A DNA stretch of 64,000 nucleotides from Streptomyces flavidovirens DSM 40150 (GCF_000429085.1 NZ_AUBE01000004.1:186001-250000), one strand, 5' to 3'. Counted from the first letter of the stretch, positions 46,720-55,684 are shown. A program made the numbers and translations. The notes: generated from the letters alone by a model not told the origin.

Positions 46720-46902
46720 TTGTACTTCACCGATCGCGGCATCGAGGAGCTGGAGAAGCGGCGCGGCGAGGAGGAAGTCACCTTCGAGTGGCTCGCCGAG
46801 CAGCTACGTACGTTCGTCGACCTCAACCCGGACTTCGAGGTTCCGGTCGAGCGCCTCGCGACCTGGCTGGCCCGCCTCGACGACGAGGACGACGAGGAGT
46901 AG
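46720..46902 (+). CDS. DUF6104 small acidic protein
   Basis: A 60-residue acidic protein. TTG 46720 is chosen as the start because CGGAG lies about eight bases upstream and the family begins with YFTDRGIEELEKRRG. It is helical and strongly conserved in Streptomyces (EEEVTFEWLAEQLRTFVDLNPDFEVPVERLATWLARLDDE). No function is known. It is divergent from the conflict locus. The following 142 bases to 47044 are GC-rich simple sequence without a gene. Confidence 0.85.
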   Translation: MYFTDRGIEELEKRRGEEEVTFEWLAEQLRTFVDLNPDFEVPVERLATWLARLDDEDDEE

Positions 46903-47044
46903 CACCGGCGACGGCGCACCGCGGGCGCACGGTCGCGGCGACGGGCGCGGCGCGGCGGCACGTCAGTCCCGGACGTGGGCCGGCGCCACGTCCGGCGCGG
47001 GCGCGGCTCGGCGGGCGCGGGCGCGGGCGCGGATCGGCGGCGTG

Positions 47045-47914
47045 TCAGGCGCGGGCGCGCAGCCGGTCGTACGCCAGTCCCAGCGCCCCCTGCGCCACCA
47101 GTACGCCGCCCGCGAACGCCCAGCCGCCACTGCGCCGGCGCAGGCCCCACAAGGCGAGCGAGACACCGGCCGCAAGCTGGGCCGCGTTCAGCAGGCGGGC
47201 CCTGGGGCCGCGCACCCAGGGCCCGACGGGGCCGTTCTCGACCACGTCGAGTTCCGCGCGTACGGCGTCGCGCCAGCCGGACCACTCGACCGACTCCGCA
47301 CCCGGCTGGGCCCGCGCCGCCTCCCGCAACCGGTCGGCCGGTTCGCCGGGGGCCAGGCCTGCGGGAAGCGTGAGGCCGAGGCGGGACAGTACGGCGATCA
47401 GGCCGAGCAGCCGGGCCCTGCCGTCCGCGTCGGCATCCGGCCGGGTGAGCGCCGCAAGGGACTCCATGTCGAGTACGGGGTCGAGCCCGAGCCGCGCCGC
47501 GAACGTACGCATCGCCTCGTCCTCCCCCACCGGTGTCCCGTCCGCCAGCCACTCGTAACCGACCTGGCGCCGGAAGCCCGAGGCGAGCGTGAAGCCGGCC
47601 CGGTCGGCGTCCCACCAGAGGGCGAGAACCGGCCAGGTGACGCCGACGGCGAGCGCCGTGGCCCAGCCCGCCAGCACCCGGTCGACCGGTTCGCCGCCGT
47701 CCAGCCATGGTTTGCCCTCGGGTACGACGACGCTCCAGCGTTCCGGGGAACGGGAAGCGGCGCCCGAGCCGGCGCCGGAGCCGGAACCGGTGGCGTCGGC
47801 CGGTGCCAGCAGCAGCCGTTCGCGCAGCAGATGGGCCGCGGGCCGTACCGCCTCGGGCTCGGCGGCGCACAGCAGCAGCGCCCCCACGGACCCGGATCCG
47901 GATGTCGCGTTCAT
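47045..47914 (-). CDS. Conserved actinobacterial protein of unknown function with a C-terminal membrane hairpin
   Basis: A 289-residue protein. Residues 1-130 look like a globular alpha/beta domain (GALLLCAAEPEAVRPAAHLLRERLLL, RWSVVVPEGKPWLDGGEPVDRVLAGWATALAVGVTWPVLALWWD); the middle is helical; the C-terminal 55 residues have two hydrophobic segments (LLNAAQLAAGVSLALWGL, GGWAFAGGVLVAQGALGLA). A Gly/Ser repeat (TGSGSGAGSGA) from low-complexity DNA interrupts the N-terminal domain. I do not recognise a family. The ATG has GTGAGGG upstream. Confidence 0.7.
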   Translation of the reverse strand: MNATSGSGSVGALLLCAAEPEAVRPAAHLLRERLLLAPADATGSGSGAGSGAASRSPERWSVVVPEGKPWLDGGEPVDRVLAGWATALAVGVTWPVLALWWDADRAGFTLASGFRRQVGYEWLADGTPVGEDEAMRTFAARLGLDPVLDMESLAALTRPDADADGRARLLGLIAVLSRLGLTLPAGLAPGEPADRLREAARAQPGAESVEWSGWRDAVRAELDVVENGPVGPWVRGPRARLLNAAQLAAGVSLALWGLRRRSGGWAFAGGVLVAQGALGLAYDRLRARA

Positions 47915-48001
47915 GCCCTCACGCTAGGGCACTTTGCCCCGATACGGCGTATACAAGTGGGCCGCCCGCGCCGACACTTCCCCCTTGACTTACCACTCCC
48001 G

Positions 48002-48040
48002 CGATATATCGTGATTATCCATAGACGCGATATGTTGCGT
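48002..48040 (+). promoter_or_regulatory. AT-rich operator pair before the DUF4097-PadR operon
   Basis: A perfect CGATATATCG palindrome (48002-48011) and a related ACGCGATATGTTGCGT (48025-48040) lie downstream of a TTGACT (47985-47990) and upstream of the ATG at 48068. ATAT-centred palindromes are common PadR targets, so autoregulation by the second gene is likely. Confidence 0.5.
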
Positions 48041-48067
48041 CAGACCGGCCAGATCGGGGAGGACAGC

Positions 48068-48991
48068 ATGACGGAGCCGACATGGGCGGTCACCGAGCCG
48101 CGGAAACTCACCTTCGAGGACCCGGTGACGGCGCTCAACGTGCGCATCGTCAACGGAACGGTGAACGTCGTCGGCATCGAGGAGGGCCCCGCCCGCCTCG
48201 AAGTCTCCGCGATCGACGGCCCACCGCTGACGGTCACCCACCAGGACGGCACACTCACCGTCACGTACGAGGACCTGCCCTGGAAGGGCTTCCTCAAGTG
48301 GCTCGAGCGCAAGGGCCCGCGCCGCAGCGCGGTCGTGTCACTCGCCGTGCCCGCCGGATCCTCCGTCGCCCTCGGCGTGATCGGCGCGGGCGCCGTCGTC
48401 TCTGGGATCAGCGGACGTACGGACGTACGCGGCATCACCGGTGACACCACCCTCGTCGGCCTCTCCGGCGCCGTCCGCGCCGACACCGTCGCGGGCAGCG
48501 TGGAGGCCCAGGGCGTCACGGGCGACCTCAGCTTCCACTCCGTCTCCGGGGACCTGACGGTCGTGGACGGCTCGGGATCGTCCGTACGGGCCGACTCGGT
48601 CAGCGGCGCGATGGTCGTCGACGTGGACCCCGCCGGGAAGCCCACCGACATCTCCCTCACCTCGGTCTCGGGCGAGGTCGCCATCCGCCTGCCGCACCCG
48701 GCCGACGCGACGGTCGAGGCCAATACGGCGAGCGGCTCCGTCTCCAACGCCTTCGAGGACCTGCGGGTCGGCGGCCAGTGGGGGGCGAAGAGGATCACGG
48801 GCACGCTCGGGGCCGGCAACGGCCGGCTGCGCGCGACGACCGTCTCCGGCTCCATCGCACTGCTGCGCCGCCCGCCGGCCGGCGAGGACCCGTACGACGT
48901 GGACCGCAACGCCGGGGCCGCCGACACCTCGGCCTCCTCCGCCGAGGCCGACCCCGACGCCGGCGCCGACGCCGGGAAGAAGGTGCTCTGA
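48068..48991 (+). CDS. DUF4097 beta-strand repeat protein
   Basis: A 307-residue protein of short repeated beta-strands, the right-handed helix/adhesin-like DUF4097 fold: repeats such as ISGRTDVRGITGDTTLVGLSG, VAGSVEAQGVTGDLSFHSVSG and VSGEVAIRLPH run from about residue 110 to 280. There is no signal peptide. The tail is disordered (Ala/Asp/Ser). The ATG at 48068 has GAGGACAG upstream. It is followed one base later by the PadR gene, the usual operon pairing in Streptomyces; its role is unknown, possibly a scaffold at the envelope. Confidence 0.88.
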   Translation: MTEPTWAVTEPRKLTFEDPVTALNVRIVNGTVNVVGIEEGPARLEVSAIDGPPLTVTHQDGTLTVTYEDLPWKGFLKWLERKGPRRSAVVSLAVPAGSSVALGVIGAGAVVSGISGRTDVRGITGDTTLVGLSGAVRADTVAGSVEAQGVTGDLSFHSVSGDLTVVDGSGSSVRADSVSGAMVVDVDPAGKPTDISLTSVSGEVAIRLPHPADATVEANTASGSVSNAFEDLRVGGQWGAKRITGTLGAGNGRLRATTVSGSIALLRRPPAGEDPYDVDRNAGAADTSASSAEADPDAGADAGKKVL

Positions 48992-48992
48992 C

Positions 48993-50012
48993 ATGCCCCC
49001 CGTCTTCGCCCACGGCCGTCTGCGCCTCTACCTCCTCAAGCTGCTCGACGAGGCTCCGCGCCACGGTTACGAAGTGATCCGCCTCCTGAAGGAGCGCTTC
49101 GAGGGCCTGTACGCCCCGTCCGCCGGCACCGTCTACCCGCGCCTCGCCAAGCTGGAGGCCGAGGGCCTGGTCACGCACGCCACCGAGGGCGGCCGCAAGG
49201 TCTACTCGATCACCGACGCGGGCCGCGCCGAACTGGCGGGCCGCGGCGGCGAACTGGCCGACCTGGAGCTGGAGATCCGCGAGTCGGTCTCCGAACTGGC
49301 CGCCGAGATCCGCGACGACGTACGCGGCGCGGCGGGCGACCTCCGCCGCGAGATGCGGGCCGCGGCGAGCGAGACCCGCCACAAGGCCGCGCCGTCGCAC
49401 GCCAGGGCCGACGACTGGGAGGGGGCGTTCGGCGACAACGAGGCGTGGCAGGCGGCGAAGGAGGAACTCCGCAAGGCCAAGCAGGAGTGGAAGGAGCAGG
49501 CGCGCCGCGCGAAGGACGAGAGCCGCCGCGCCCGCGAGGACGCGCAGGAGGCGCGCCGCCAGGCCAAGGAGGCCCAGGAGAGGGCGCAGGAGAAGGCGCG
49601 CGAGCAGATGCAGCGGATCGCGCAGCAGGTACAGGAGCAGGTGCAGGACCAGTTCGCGCGGGGCGACTGGCCGAAGGGGGTACGGGAGGGCCTCGCCGAG
49701 ATCACCAAACAGTTCGGCTTCTCCGGCCGCCAGCCCCAGCCGCCACAGGCGCCCGCCGAGGAACCGGCCGAGGCCGGGGCCGAGCGTACGGACGCGTCCC
49801 CGGAGCCCGAGTGGGCCCGCGAACCCCTGCCCGGCGAGCCGTCCGGCGACCCGGCACGCGACCTGGACCGCCTGCTGGACCGCTTCCGCGACGACATCCG
49901 CGACACGGCCCGCGACCACGGCGTGACGGAGGACCAACTCCGCGAGGCCCGCCGCCACCTGTCCACAGCGGCCGCCCACATCGCAGCACTCCTGCGCACC
50001 CCGAGGCCCTGA
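48993..50012 (+). CDS. PadR family regulator with a long coiled-coil tail
   Basis: A 339-residue regulator. Residues 1-85 are a PadR winged helix (LRLYLLKLLDEAPRHGYEVIRLLKERFEGLYAPSAGTVYPRLAKLEAEGLV, EGGRKVYSITDAGRAEL). Residues about 90-225 are a very highly charged coiled coil (ELRKAKQEWKEQARRAKDESRRARE), and the C-terminus is Pro/Glu-rich, then helical. The start is one base after the DUF4097 stop. The long coiled coil is unusual compared with the 100-180 residues of typical PadR proteins and may mediate higher-order assembly or membrane or partner binding. Confidence 0.9.
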   Translation: MPPVFAHGRLRLYLLKLLDEAPRHGYEVIRLLKERFEGLYAPSAGTVYPRLAKLEAEGLVTHATEGGRKVYSITDAGRAELAGRGGELADLELEIRESVSELAAEIRDDVRGAAGDLRREMRAAASETRHKAAPSHARADDWEGAFGDNEAWQAAKEELRKAKQEWKEQARRAKDESRRAREDAQEARRQAKEAQERAQEKAREQMQRIAQQVQEQVQDQFARGDWPKGVREGLAEITKQFGFSGRQPQPPQAPAEEPAEAGAERTDASPEPEWAREPLPGEPSGDPARDLDRLLDRFRDDIRDTARDHGVTEDQLREARRHLSTAAAHIAALLRTPRP

Positions 50013-50055
50013 CCCATGCCCGACGGCCTGCGGCACACCCGGCGTACCGGGCGTC

Positions 50056-50270
50056 TCAGGCCATGTCGCCGGGCAGAATCCTGAAGTGGTCGTATCTGCT
50101 GCCGAGCGGGCGCACTGTCCTGAAGTCGCGGATGTCCCGCGTCAGCACGGCATCGGTGTCGTACTCGGCGGCCAGGCAGACGTTCACGGCGTCCACGAGG
50201 TCCAGGTCGAGACTCCCGTACCGGGCACGTACGGCAAGCGCCGTGTCCAGCAGTTCCGAACATTGACACT
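50056..50270 (-). pseudogene. 5'-truncated PIN-domain (VapC-like) toxin remnant
   Basis: The minus strand from about 50265 reads SELLDTALAVRARYGSLDLDL and continues VDAVNVCLAAEYDTDAVLTRDIRDF to a stop at 50056. This is the C-terminal half of a PIN-domain ribonuclease with its two conserved Asp-containing blocks. No start codon or N-terminal acidic block precedes it; a stop lies at once upstream and no VapB antitoxin is nearby. It is a dead fragment. Confidence 0.6.
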
Positions 50271-50280
50271 TAGACGATCG

Positions 50281-51675
50281 TCAACCTTGGTTGACAGGGG
50301 TGACCGTCACGGAGATCCGCGCGCCCGGCCGGGCAAGGACCCGCCCGTCCAGCACCCACGCCGCCCCTTCCACCCGCACCCGCCAGTCACGCGCACGCGA
50401 AGGCAGCGACAGCTCGGTGACCCCGCGCCGGGAGGCGACGTACGACAGGCGGTAGGTCCGGGTCGCGGGGTCGTACGACTCGGTTCGCACCCGGCCTGCG
50501 ACAGCCGGGGCGTACGGCGACGCCGTCTGCTCCTTGTTCGTACGGAACGCCCCCGCCTCGTCCACCGCGCAGTAGCCACCGCCGTAGCACCACACATAGC
50601 CCGCCCAGCCGGAGCTGTAGCGGTTCATGGACGCGAGGGCCTCCCGGTAGAAGCGCCCCATGTTGGGGAGGGAGTTGTTCAGCGGCCCCCACTCCCCCAC
50701 GACCACCGGCACGCGGTGCTGCTTCGGGTACGCCGTGACGGCGGTCTCGTACGACTCGATCCAGCCGGCCGCCGGGTCGTAGTCGGCGCCCGCCTCCATG
50801 GCGGTGTTGTAGAAGTGCGGGGCGTACACGACCTTCGGGTCCTTGATCTTCCCGAGTCCGGTGGGGACACCCTCGCCCACGATCGGCGTCGGCTCCACGA
50901 ACACCCAGTTGTCGCGGTCCACCGAACGGACGGCGTCCGCCAGGCGGTTGTGCATCGGGGTGATCTGGTCGCGCTCGATGCGGCGGGCCGCCGTGGGCAG
51001 GTCCTCGCCCTCCCTCAGCTCACCCATCGGCTCATTGATCAGGTCGTAGCCGAGAACGGCCGGATGGTCCCCGAACCGGCCGGCCAGGACCCGCCACATG
51101 GCGGCCTGGGCGCGCCGCAGATCCGGGTCCTCGTAGAGGTGGGTGAAGGCGCGCTGCACGGCCGGCTGGAAGTACTCCGAGAACCAGTCGTCGGGATTCG
51201 GCGTGAACGCCAGCCCGTCGGTGCGCGTCGCCCACTGCGGGATGCCCCGATGCCCGAAGGCAGGGCCGAAGACGTCCTGGTGGGCGTCGATCAGCACGTG
51301 GATGTCGTACTTGTCGGCCCAGTCCAGAACGCGCTCGATCTTGCGGAGGTACGCCGCGCTGTACTGCCCGCGCCTGGGCTCCAGGTCGTCCCAGAAGACG
51401 AGCAGCCGGGCGAAGTTGAAGCCGCGGGCGTTCAGGTCGCGGAAGTGGCGCTCGGTGATGGCGGACAGCGCCTTGTCGCCGCGGTTCGTCTTGTCCTCGA
51501 CGTTCCAGCCGCGCAGCGTGAGGACGCGGCCGCGGTCGTCGGTCAGCCGGGGGACCGCGTCACCGCCGCCGGCTTCCCGCGCCCCCGCGGCCGGGGTCAG
51601 GACCCCGGCCGCCAGCGCGACCGTACACACAACAGCGGCGATTCCACGGACAGTTCGAGTTCGGACAGACACCAC
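50281..51675 (-). CDS. Secreted GH5 glycoside hydrolase (endoglycoceramidase-like)
   Basis: An approximately 464-residue exported enzyme. GGAGGG lies directly against an ATG at 51681, so the GTG at 51675 (six bases away) is the better start; both give the same signal peptide (TVRGIAAVVCTVALAAGVL). The TIM barrel shows GWNVEDKTNRGDKA, FNFARLLVFWDDLEP, VLIDAHQDVFG, the acid/base Glu in GYDLINEPMG and the nucleophile Glu in VPVVVGEWGPL, the order of GH5 endo-glycoceramidases. A C-terminal beta-sandwich domain follows from about residue 385. Likely action is on glycolipids or related glycosides outside the cell; substrate unproven. Confidence 0.88.
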   Translation of the reverse strand: MVSVRTRTVRGIAAVVCTVALAAGVLTPAAGAREAGGGDAVPRLTDDRGRVLTLRGWNVEDKTNRGDKALSAITERHFRDLNARGFNFARLLVFWDDLEPRRGQYSAAYLRKIERVLDWADKYDIHVLIDAHQDVFGPAFGHRGIPQWATRTDGLAFTPNPDDWFSEYFQPAVQRAFTHLYEDPDLRRAQAAMWRVLAGRFGDHPAVLGYDLINEPMGELREGEDLPTAARRIERDQITPMHNRLADAVRSVDRDNWVFVEPTPIVGEGVPTGLGKIKDPKVVYAPHFYNTAMEAGADYDPAAGWIESYETAVTAYPKQHRVPVVVGEWGPLNNSLPNMGRFYREALASMNRYSSGWAGYVWCYGGGYCAVDEAGAFRTNKEQTASPYAPAVAGRVRTESYDPATRTYRLSYVASRRGVTELSLPSRARDWRVRVEGAAWVLDGRVLARPGARISVTVTPVNQG

Positions 51676-51741
51676 GGACATCCCTCCAGCAGCACGTCGT
51701 CGTCGCGTGCCGGAGAGCACATCAGCAGAACTGACGATCCA

Positions 51742-52707
51742 TCAAGAGGTCGTCAGCACGATCTTTCCGAAGAGGTCCCCGCCCGCCATCCGCTCGAAGC
51801 CCTCGCGGGCCCGGTCCAGCGGCAGCACTTCGTCGATGACCGGGCGTACGCCCGTCGCCGCGCAGAAGGACAGCAGGTCCTCCAGCTCGTCCTTGGAACC
51901 CATCGTCGAACCGACGACCCTGAGCTCCAGGAAGAAGATCCGGTTCAGTTCGGCGGACGGCGGGTTCGGGCCGCTCGTCGCGCCCGAGATGACCAGCGTG
52001 CCGCCGGGCCGCAGCGACTTCACCGAGTGCGACCAGGTGGCGGCGCCGACCGTCTCGATCACCGCGTCCACGCGCTGCGGCAGCCGCGCACCCGGCTCGT
52101 ACGCCTCCACCGCGCCCAGCTCGACGGCCCGCTTGCGCTTCGCCTCGTCGCGGCTGGTGGCGTACACCCGCAGCCCCGCCGCCTTGCCGAGCACGATCGC
52201 GGCGGTCGCGACACCGCCGCCAGCGCCCTGGACGAGGACCGCGTCACCGGGGCGCACGCCGGCGTTGGTGAAGAGCATCCGGTACGCCGTGAGCCAGGCG
52301 GTCGGCAGGCAGGCGGCCTCGGCGAACGACAGCTCCTTGGGCTTCGGCAGCACGTTCCAGGCCGGGACGGTGACCTGCTCGGCGAAGGTTCCCTGGTACT
52401 TCTCCGTGAGGATCGACCGCTTCTCGCGCGGCCCGACGCCGTGGCCGGTCTCGCCGATGACGGAGTGCACGACGACCTCGTTGCCGTCCGCGTCGATCCC
52501 GGCCGCGTCGCAACCGAGGATCATCGGCAGAGCCTCCTCACCGAGACCGACGCCGCGCAGCGACCACAGGTCGTGGTGGTTGAGGGAGGCGGCCTTGACG
52601 GTGACGGTGGTCCAGCCGGGCTTCACCTCGGGCGCGGGCCGATCGCCCAGCTCAAGGCCGTTCAGGGGCTGGTCACGGTCGATGCGGGCGGCGTAGGCAG
52701 CGAACAT
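51742..52707 (-). CDS. Zinc-free MDR oxidoreductase (quinone reductase/alcohol dehydrogenase-like)
   Basis: A 321-residue medium-chain dehydrogenase/reductase. The second ATG (52707) is taken because a TATCGT -10 lies eight bases before it, predicting a leaderless message; an ATG two codons upstream is too close to the promoter. The N-terminal GroES-like domain has LNHHDLWSLRGVG and ILGCDAAGIDADGNEV, but lacks the structural-zinc cysteines. The NADPH fold is VLVQGAGGGVATAAIVLGKAAGLRVYATSRDEAKR. The C-terminal LDRAREGFERMAGGDLFGKIVL is typical. Substrate unknown. It lies next to the malic enzyme gene but is separated from it by a repeat and a terminator. Confidence 0.88.
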   Translation of the reverse strand: MFAAYAARIDRDQPLNGLELGDRPAPEVKPGWTTVTVKAASLNHHDLWSLRGVGLGEEALPMILGCDAAGIDADGNEVVVHSVIGETGHGVGPREKRSILTEKYQGTFAEQVTVPAWNVLPKPKELSFAEAACLPTAWLTAYRMLFTNAGVRPGDAVLVQGAGGGVATAAIVLGKAAGLRVYATSRDEAKRKRAVELGAVEAYEPGARLPQRVDAVIETVGAATWSHSVKSLRPGGTLVISGATSGPNPPSAELNRIFFLELRVVGSTMGSKDELEDLLSFCAATGVRPVIDEVLPLDRAREGFERMAGGDLFGKIVLTTS

Positions 52708-52794
52708 GACCATGACGATAGGGCGGACGAGTGCGGGAAGGAACCATGCACCGGTGTGACACGCGTCCCTCATGTGAGCGGCAGCGGAGATCTC

Positions 52795-52853
52795 AGCCCG
52801 TCCGGCGCTGGAGGACACGCCCGTAGGGCGTCCGGGGCCTGGGGCTTGCCCCC
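52795..52853. repeat. Dispersed intergenic repeat, copy 2
   Basis: Matches 15291-15333 in 41 of the first 43 bases (AGCCCGTCCGGCG, then ACACGCCCGTAGGGCGTCC) and continues into the same GGGGCTTGCCCC stem. It lies between the MDR oxidoreductase and the malic enzyme terminator. Confidence 0.7.
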
Positions 52854-52886
52854 ACGCGGCGGAGCCGCACATGTCACCAAACGCAA

Positions 52887-52925
52887 GGGCCGTGCCGCAC
52901 CCTCGCCAGGGGTGCGGCACGGCCC
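52887..52925 (-). terminator. Terminator of the malic enzyme gene
   Basis: A perfect 16-bp stem (GGGCCGTGCCGCACCC and complement) 20 bases after the stop at 52945. Confidence 0.85.
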
Positions 52926-52944
52926 GTACAGGCGAAGCCCACGC

Positions 52945-54168
52945 CTACCGGCGTGCGACACCCTCCGCGCGCGCCGCCGCGGCGACCGCCGCCGTGACAG
53001 CCGGGGCGACCCGCTCGTCGAACGGGGACGGGATCACGTAGTCCGCGGCCAGCGCGTCACCGACGACATCGGCCAGCGCGTTCGCCGCCGCGATCTTCAT
53101 GCCCTCGGTGATACGGGAGGCCCGCACCTGGAGCGCACCCGCGAAGATCCCCGGAAAGGCCAGAACGTTGTTGATCTGGTTCGGGTAGTCGCTGCGCCCG
53201 GTCGCGACGACCGCCGCGTACTTGTGCGCGACGTCCGGGTGGACCTCGGGGTTCGGGTTGGCCATGGCGAACACGAACGCCTGCGGCGCCATCGAGGCCA
53301 CCGCCGCCTCCGGCACCGTACCGCCGGAGACGCCGATGAAGACGTCGGCGCCGGCCAGCGCCGTCTCCAGCGAGCCGCTGAGCCCCGCCCGGTTCGTGAT
53401 CTCGGCCAGCTCGCGCTTGACGTCCGTCAGGTCCTCGCGGTCCCGGCTGACGATGCCCTTGCGGTCGGCCACCGCCACGTCGCCGAGCCCGGCCGCCAGC
53501 AGGAACTTCGCGATGGCGACCCCGGCCGCACCCGCGCCCGAGATCACGGCGCGCAGGTCGCCGAGCGTACGGCCGGTGAGCCTGGCGGCATTGCGCAGCG
53601 CGGCCAGGGTGACCACGGCCGTGCCGTGCTGGTCGTCGTGGAAGACCGGAATGTCCAGCGCTTCCTGAAGCCGGCGCTCGATCTCGAAGCAGCGCGGCGC
53701 CGAGATGTCCTCCAGGTTCACACCACCGAAGGACGGGGCGAGCCGCACGACGGTCTCGATGATCTCGTCCGTGTCGGTCGTCGCGAGCGCGATCGGCACC
53801 GCGTCGACGCCGCCGAACTGCTTGAAGAGGATCGCCTTGCCCTCCATGACGGGGAGCGAGGCCTCGGGGCCGATGTCGCCGAGCCCGAGGACCGCCGTGC
53901 CGTCCGTCACGACGGCCACGACGTTCGATTTCCAGGTGTAGTCGTTCACGAGATCCGGCTGCTCCGCGATCGCGCTGCACACCTTGGCGACGCCCGGCGT
54001 GTACGCGAGGGACAGGTCGTCCTTGTCGCGCACCGGCACGGTCGCCTGAATGGCCATCTTGCCGCCCCGGTGCAGGGCGAAGGCCGGATCGAAGGGCTCC
54101 TCGGGAGCCCCTGTCGCACTGTTCTCCGTAGTGCTGTCGCTGCGAGGATTGACGATCTCCGCTGCCAT
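52945..54168 (-). CDS. Malic enzyme (probably NADP-dependent)
   Basis: A 407-residue bacterial malic enzyme that oxidatively decarboxylates malate to pyruvate. Seen: MAIQATVPVRDKDDLSLAYTPGVAKVC, the metal-binding NLEDISAPRCFEIERRLQ and VFHDDQHGTAVVTLAALRNA, the Rossmann loop SGAGAAGVAIAKFL, and MANPNPEVHPDVA. There is no C-terminal phosphotransacetylase-like domain, so it is the short form. From memory the S. coelicolor orthologue (SCO5261) uses NADP and feeds acetyl-CoA and NADPH for lipid and antibiotic synthesis. It is followed by a terminator and is divergent from the amino-acid ABC operon. Confidence 0.93.
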   Translation of the reverse strand: MAAEIVNPRSDSTTENSATGAPEEPFDPAFALHRGGKMAIQATVPVRDKDDLSLAYTPGVAKVCSAIAEQPDLVNDYTWKSNVVAVVTDGTAVLGLGDIGPEASLPVMEGKAILFKQFGGVDAVPIALATTDTDEIIETVVRLAPSFGGVNLEDISAPRCFEIERRLQEALDIPVFHDDQHGTAVVTLAALRNAARLTGRTLGDLRAVISGAGAAGVAIAKFLLAAGLGDVAVADRKGIVSRDREDLTDVKRELAEITNRAGLSGSLETALAGADVFIGVSGGTVPEAAVASMAPQAFVFAMANPNPEVHPDVAHKYAAVVATGRSDYPNQINNVLAFPGIFAGALQVRASRITEGMKIAAANALADVVGDALAADYVIPSPFDERVAPAVTAAVAAAARAEGVARR

Positions 54169-54692
54169 TTGTTTTACCCCTTAAGTCTTCATCAGTTGAG
54201 GGTGGCCGCTCCTGGTTGAGGAGGGATGGGCGGGCACCGCGTCCGTTCCCTGCGCTGGGCGGTTGGCCCGCCCTGACAGAGAGGAGGTACGTACGCGCGG
54301 GCGCGCCGCACACGCGCCCTGAGCCCCGGATGAGGGGTGTAACCGTCTTTTCTACCTGATCGGCGGCATCGACGACGAGCCCGTATCACCTCGGTGACAC
54401 GACTCATGCGCGGATGTGGTGACAAGTCCGTTTCGTGGCATGAATCGGTTCCAAATGGCGAGACGCGCCGGAGATTTTCCGGCCGAAATGGCAGTGCTCA
54501 ACAGATGGTCCGGCCTTGATGTACCGGCCTGTTGAGATTCGGGGGTCACCCGTTACCCGATTTTGACATGACTGGAGCCCTGAATGGGCTAGTCCGAATG
54601 GCAAGATGCCGTAATCACACGAGGTCGCGATACTCGAAGTAGTGTGCCCGACCTCCCAGGCCACTCCCCTTTTCCCGCCGGAGGAACCAACC
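54169..54692. other. Divergent regulatory region between malic enzyme and the ABC operon
   Basis: No gene is seen in these 524 bases. A TTGACA at 54563-54568 with GGCTAG 18 bases on could be the ABC-operon promoter. A GTATCACC-TC-GGTGACAC near-palindrome at 54383-54400 is a possible regulator site. The malic enzyme leader follows its ATG on the left. Confidence 0.4.
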
Positions 54693-55655
54693 ATGACCGC
54701 ACGCACCACCCGTCGCACGACCGCCATCAAGTCCAGGACAGCTGCGGTCGGCGCTATCGCGGTCGCCGGTGCTCTGCTGCTCGCCGGCTGCGGCGACCAG
54801 ACCGGCTCCGGCAAGAAGGACGGCCCAGCCAAGGTCACGTCTGCGCCGCTCGCCGACAAGCTGCCTCAGGCCATCCAGGACAAGGGCGTCATCAAGGTCG
54901 GTTCGGACATCGCGTACCCGCCGGTCGAGTTCAAGGACAAGACGGGCAAGACGGTCGGTATCGACCCGGACATCGCCGCAGCACTCGGCAAGCAGCTCGG
55001 CGTGACGTTCCAGTTCGAGAACGGCACCTTCGACACCCTCCTCACCGGCCTGCGCTCGAAGCGCTACGACATCGCCATGTCGGCCATGACGGACTCGAAG
55101 GCCCGCCAGGAGGGCATCGACCCCGAGACCGGCAAGAAGGTCGGCGAGGGCGTCGACTTCGTCGACTACTTCACCGCGGGCGTCTCGTTCTACACCCCTA
55201 AGGGCAAGACCCAGGGCATCAAGACCTGGTCCGACCTCTGCGGCAAGAAGGTCGTCCTCCAGCGCGGCACCGTCTCGCACGACATGGCCAAGGCCGAGTC
55301 CAAGAAGTGCGAGAAGGCCAAGAAGGGCAAGATCGCGATCGAGTCCTTCGACAACGACCAGCAGGCCCAGACCCGTCTGCGCGGCGGTGGCGGCGACGCC
55401 GGTTCCTCCGACTTCCCGGTCGCGGCGTACGCCGTGAAGACGTCCGGCGGCGGCAAGGACTTCGAGCTCGTCGGCGAGCAGGTCGAGGCCGCCCCGTACG
55501 GCATCGCCGTCGCCAAGGGCAACAAGGAGCTCGCCGAAGCGCTGCGGCTCGCCCTTGACGCGATCATCAAGAACGGCGAGTACAACAAGATCCTCTCGAA
55601 GTGGGGCGTCGAGGCCGGCGCTGTCAAGGAAGCCAAGATCAACGGCGGCTCCTGA
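54693..55655 (+). CDS. Polar amino acid ABC transporter, substrate-binding lipoprotein
   Basis: A 320-residue family 3 solute-binding protein. GGAGGAA precedes the ATG; the signal peptide ends in the lipobox LLLAGC, so it is lipid-anchored. Typical blocks are VIKVGSDIAYPPVEFKDKTGKTVGIDPDIAAALGKQLG, FDTLLTGLRSKRYDIAMSAM and GVSFYTPKGK, then LCGKKVVLQRGTV. The C-terminal PYGIAVAKGNKELAEALRLALDAIIKNGEYNKIL is standard. The first gene of a three-gene importer; its specificity is probably glutamate/glutamine or a basic amino acid, unresolved by eye. Confidence 0.93.
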   Translation: MTARTTRRTTAIKSRTAAVGAIAVAGALLLAGCGDQTGSGKKDGPAKVTSAPLADKLPQAIQDKGVIKVGSDIAYPPVEFKDKTGKTVGIDPDIAAALGKQLGVTFQFENGTFDTLLTGLRSKRYDIAMSAMTDSKARQEGIDPETGKKVGEGVDFVDYFTAGVSFYTPKGKTQGIKTWSDLCGKKVVLQRGTVSHDMAKAESKKCEKAKKGKIAIESFDNDQQAQTRLRGGGGDAGSSDFPVAAYAVKTSGGGKDFELVGEQVEAAPYGIAVAKGNKELAEALRLALDAIIKNGEYNKILSKWGVEAGAVKEAKINGGS

Positions 55656-55684
55656 AACCGGCCAGGCTCTGAAAGGCACTACCC

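Noticed and set aside
48795..50036. 413-residue frame opposite the PadR gene
   Set aside because: Leu/Arg/Gly-rich antisense artefact of the Glu/Arg/Ala coiled-coil coding sequence.
50086..54219. 1377-residue open frame on the plus strand across the GH5, MDR and malic enzyme genes
   Set aside because: Covers three clear genes and a repeat on the other strand; no domain or codon signal of its own.
54192..54425. 77-residue frame upstream of the ABC operon
   Set aside because: Lacks a ribosome site, is Arg-rich and lies in the divergent promoter region.
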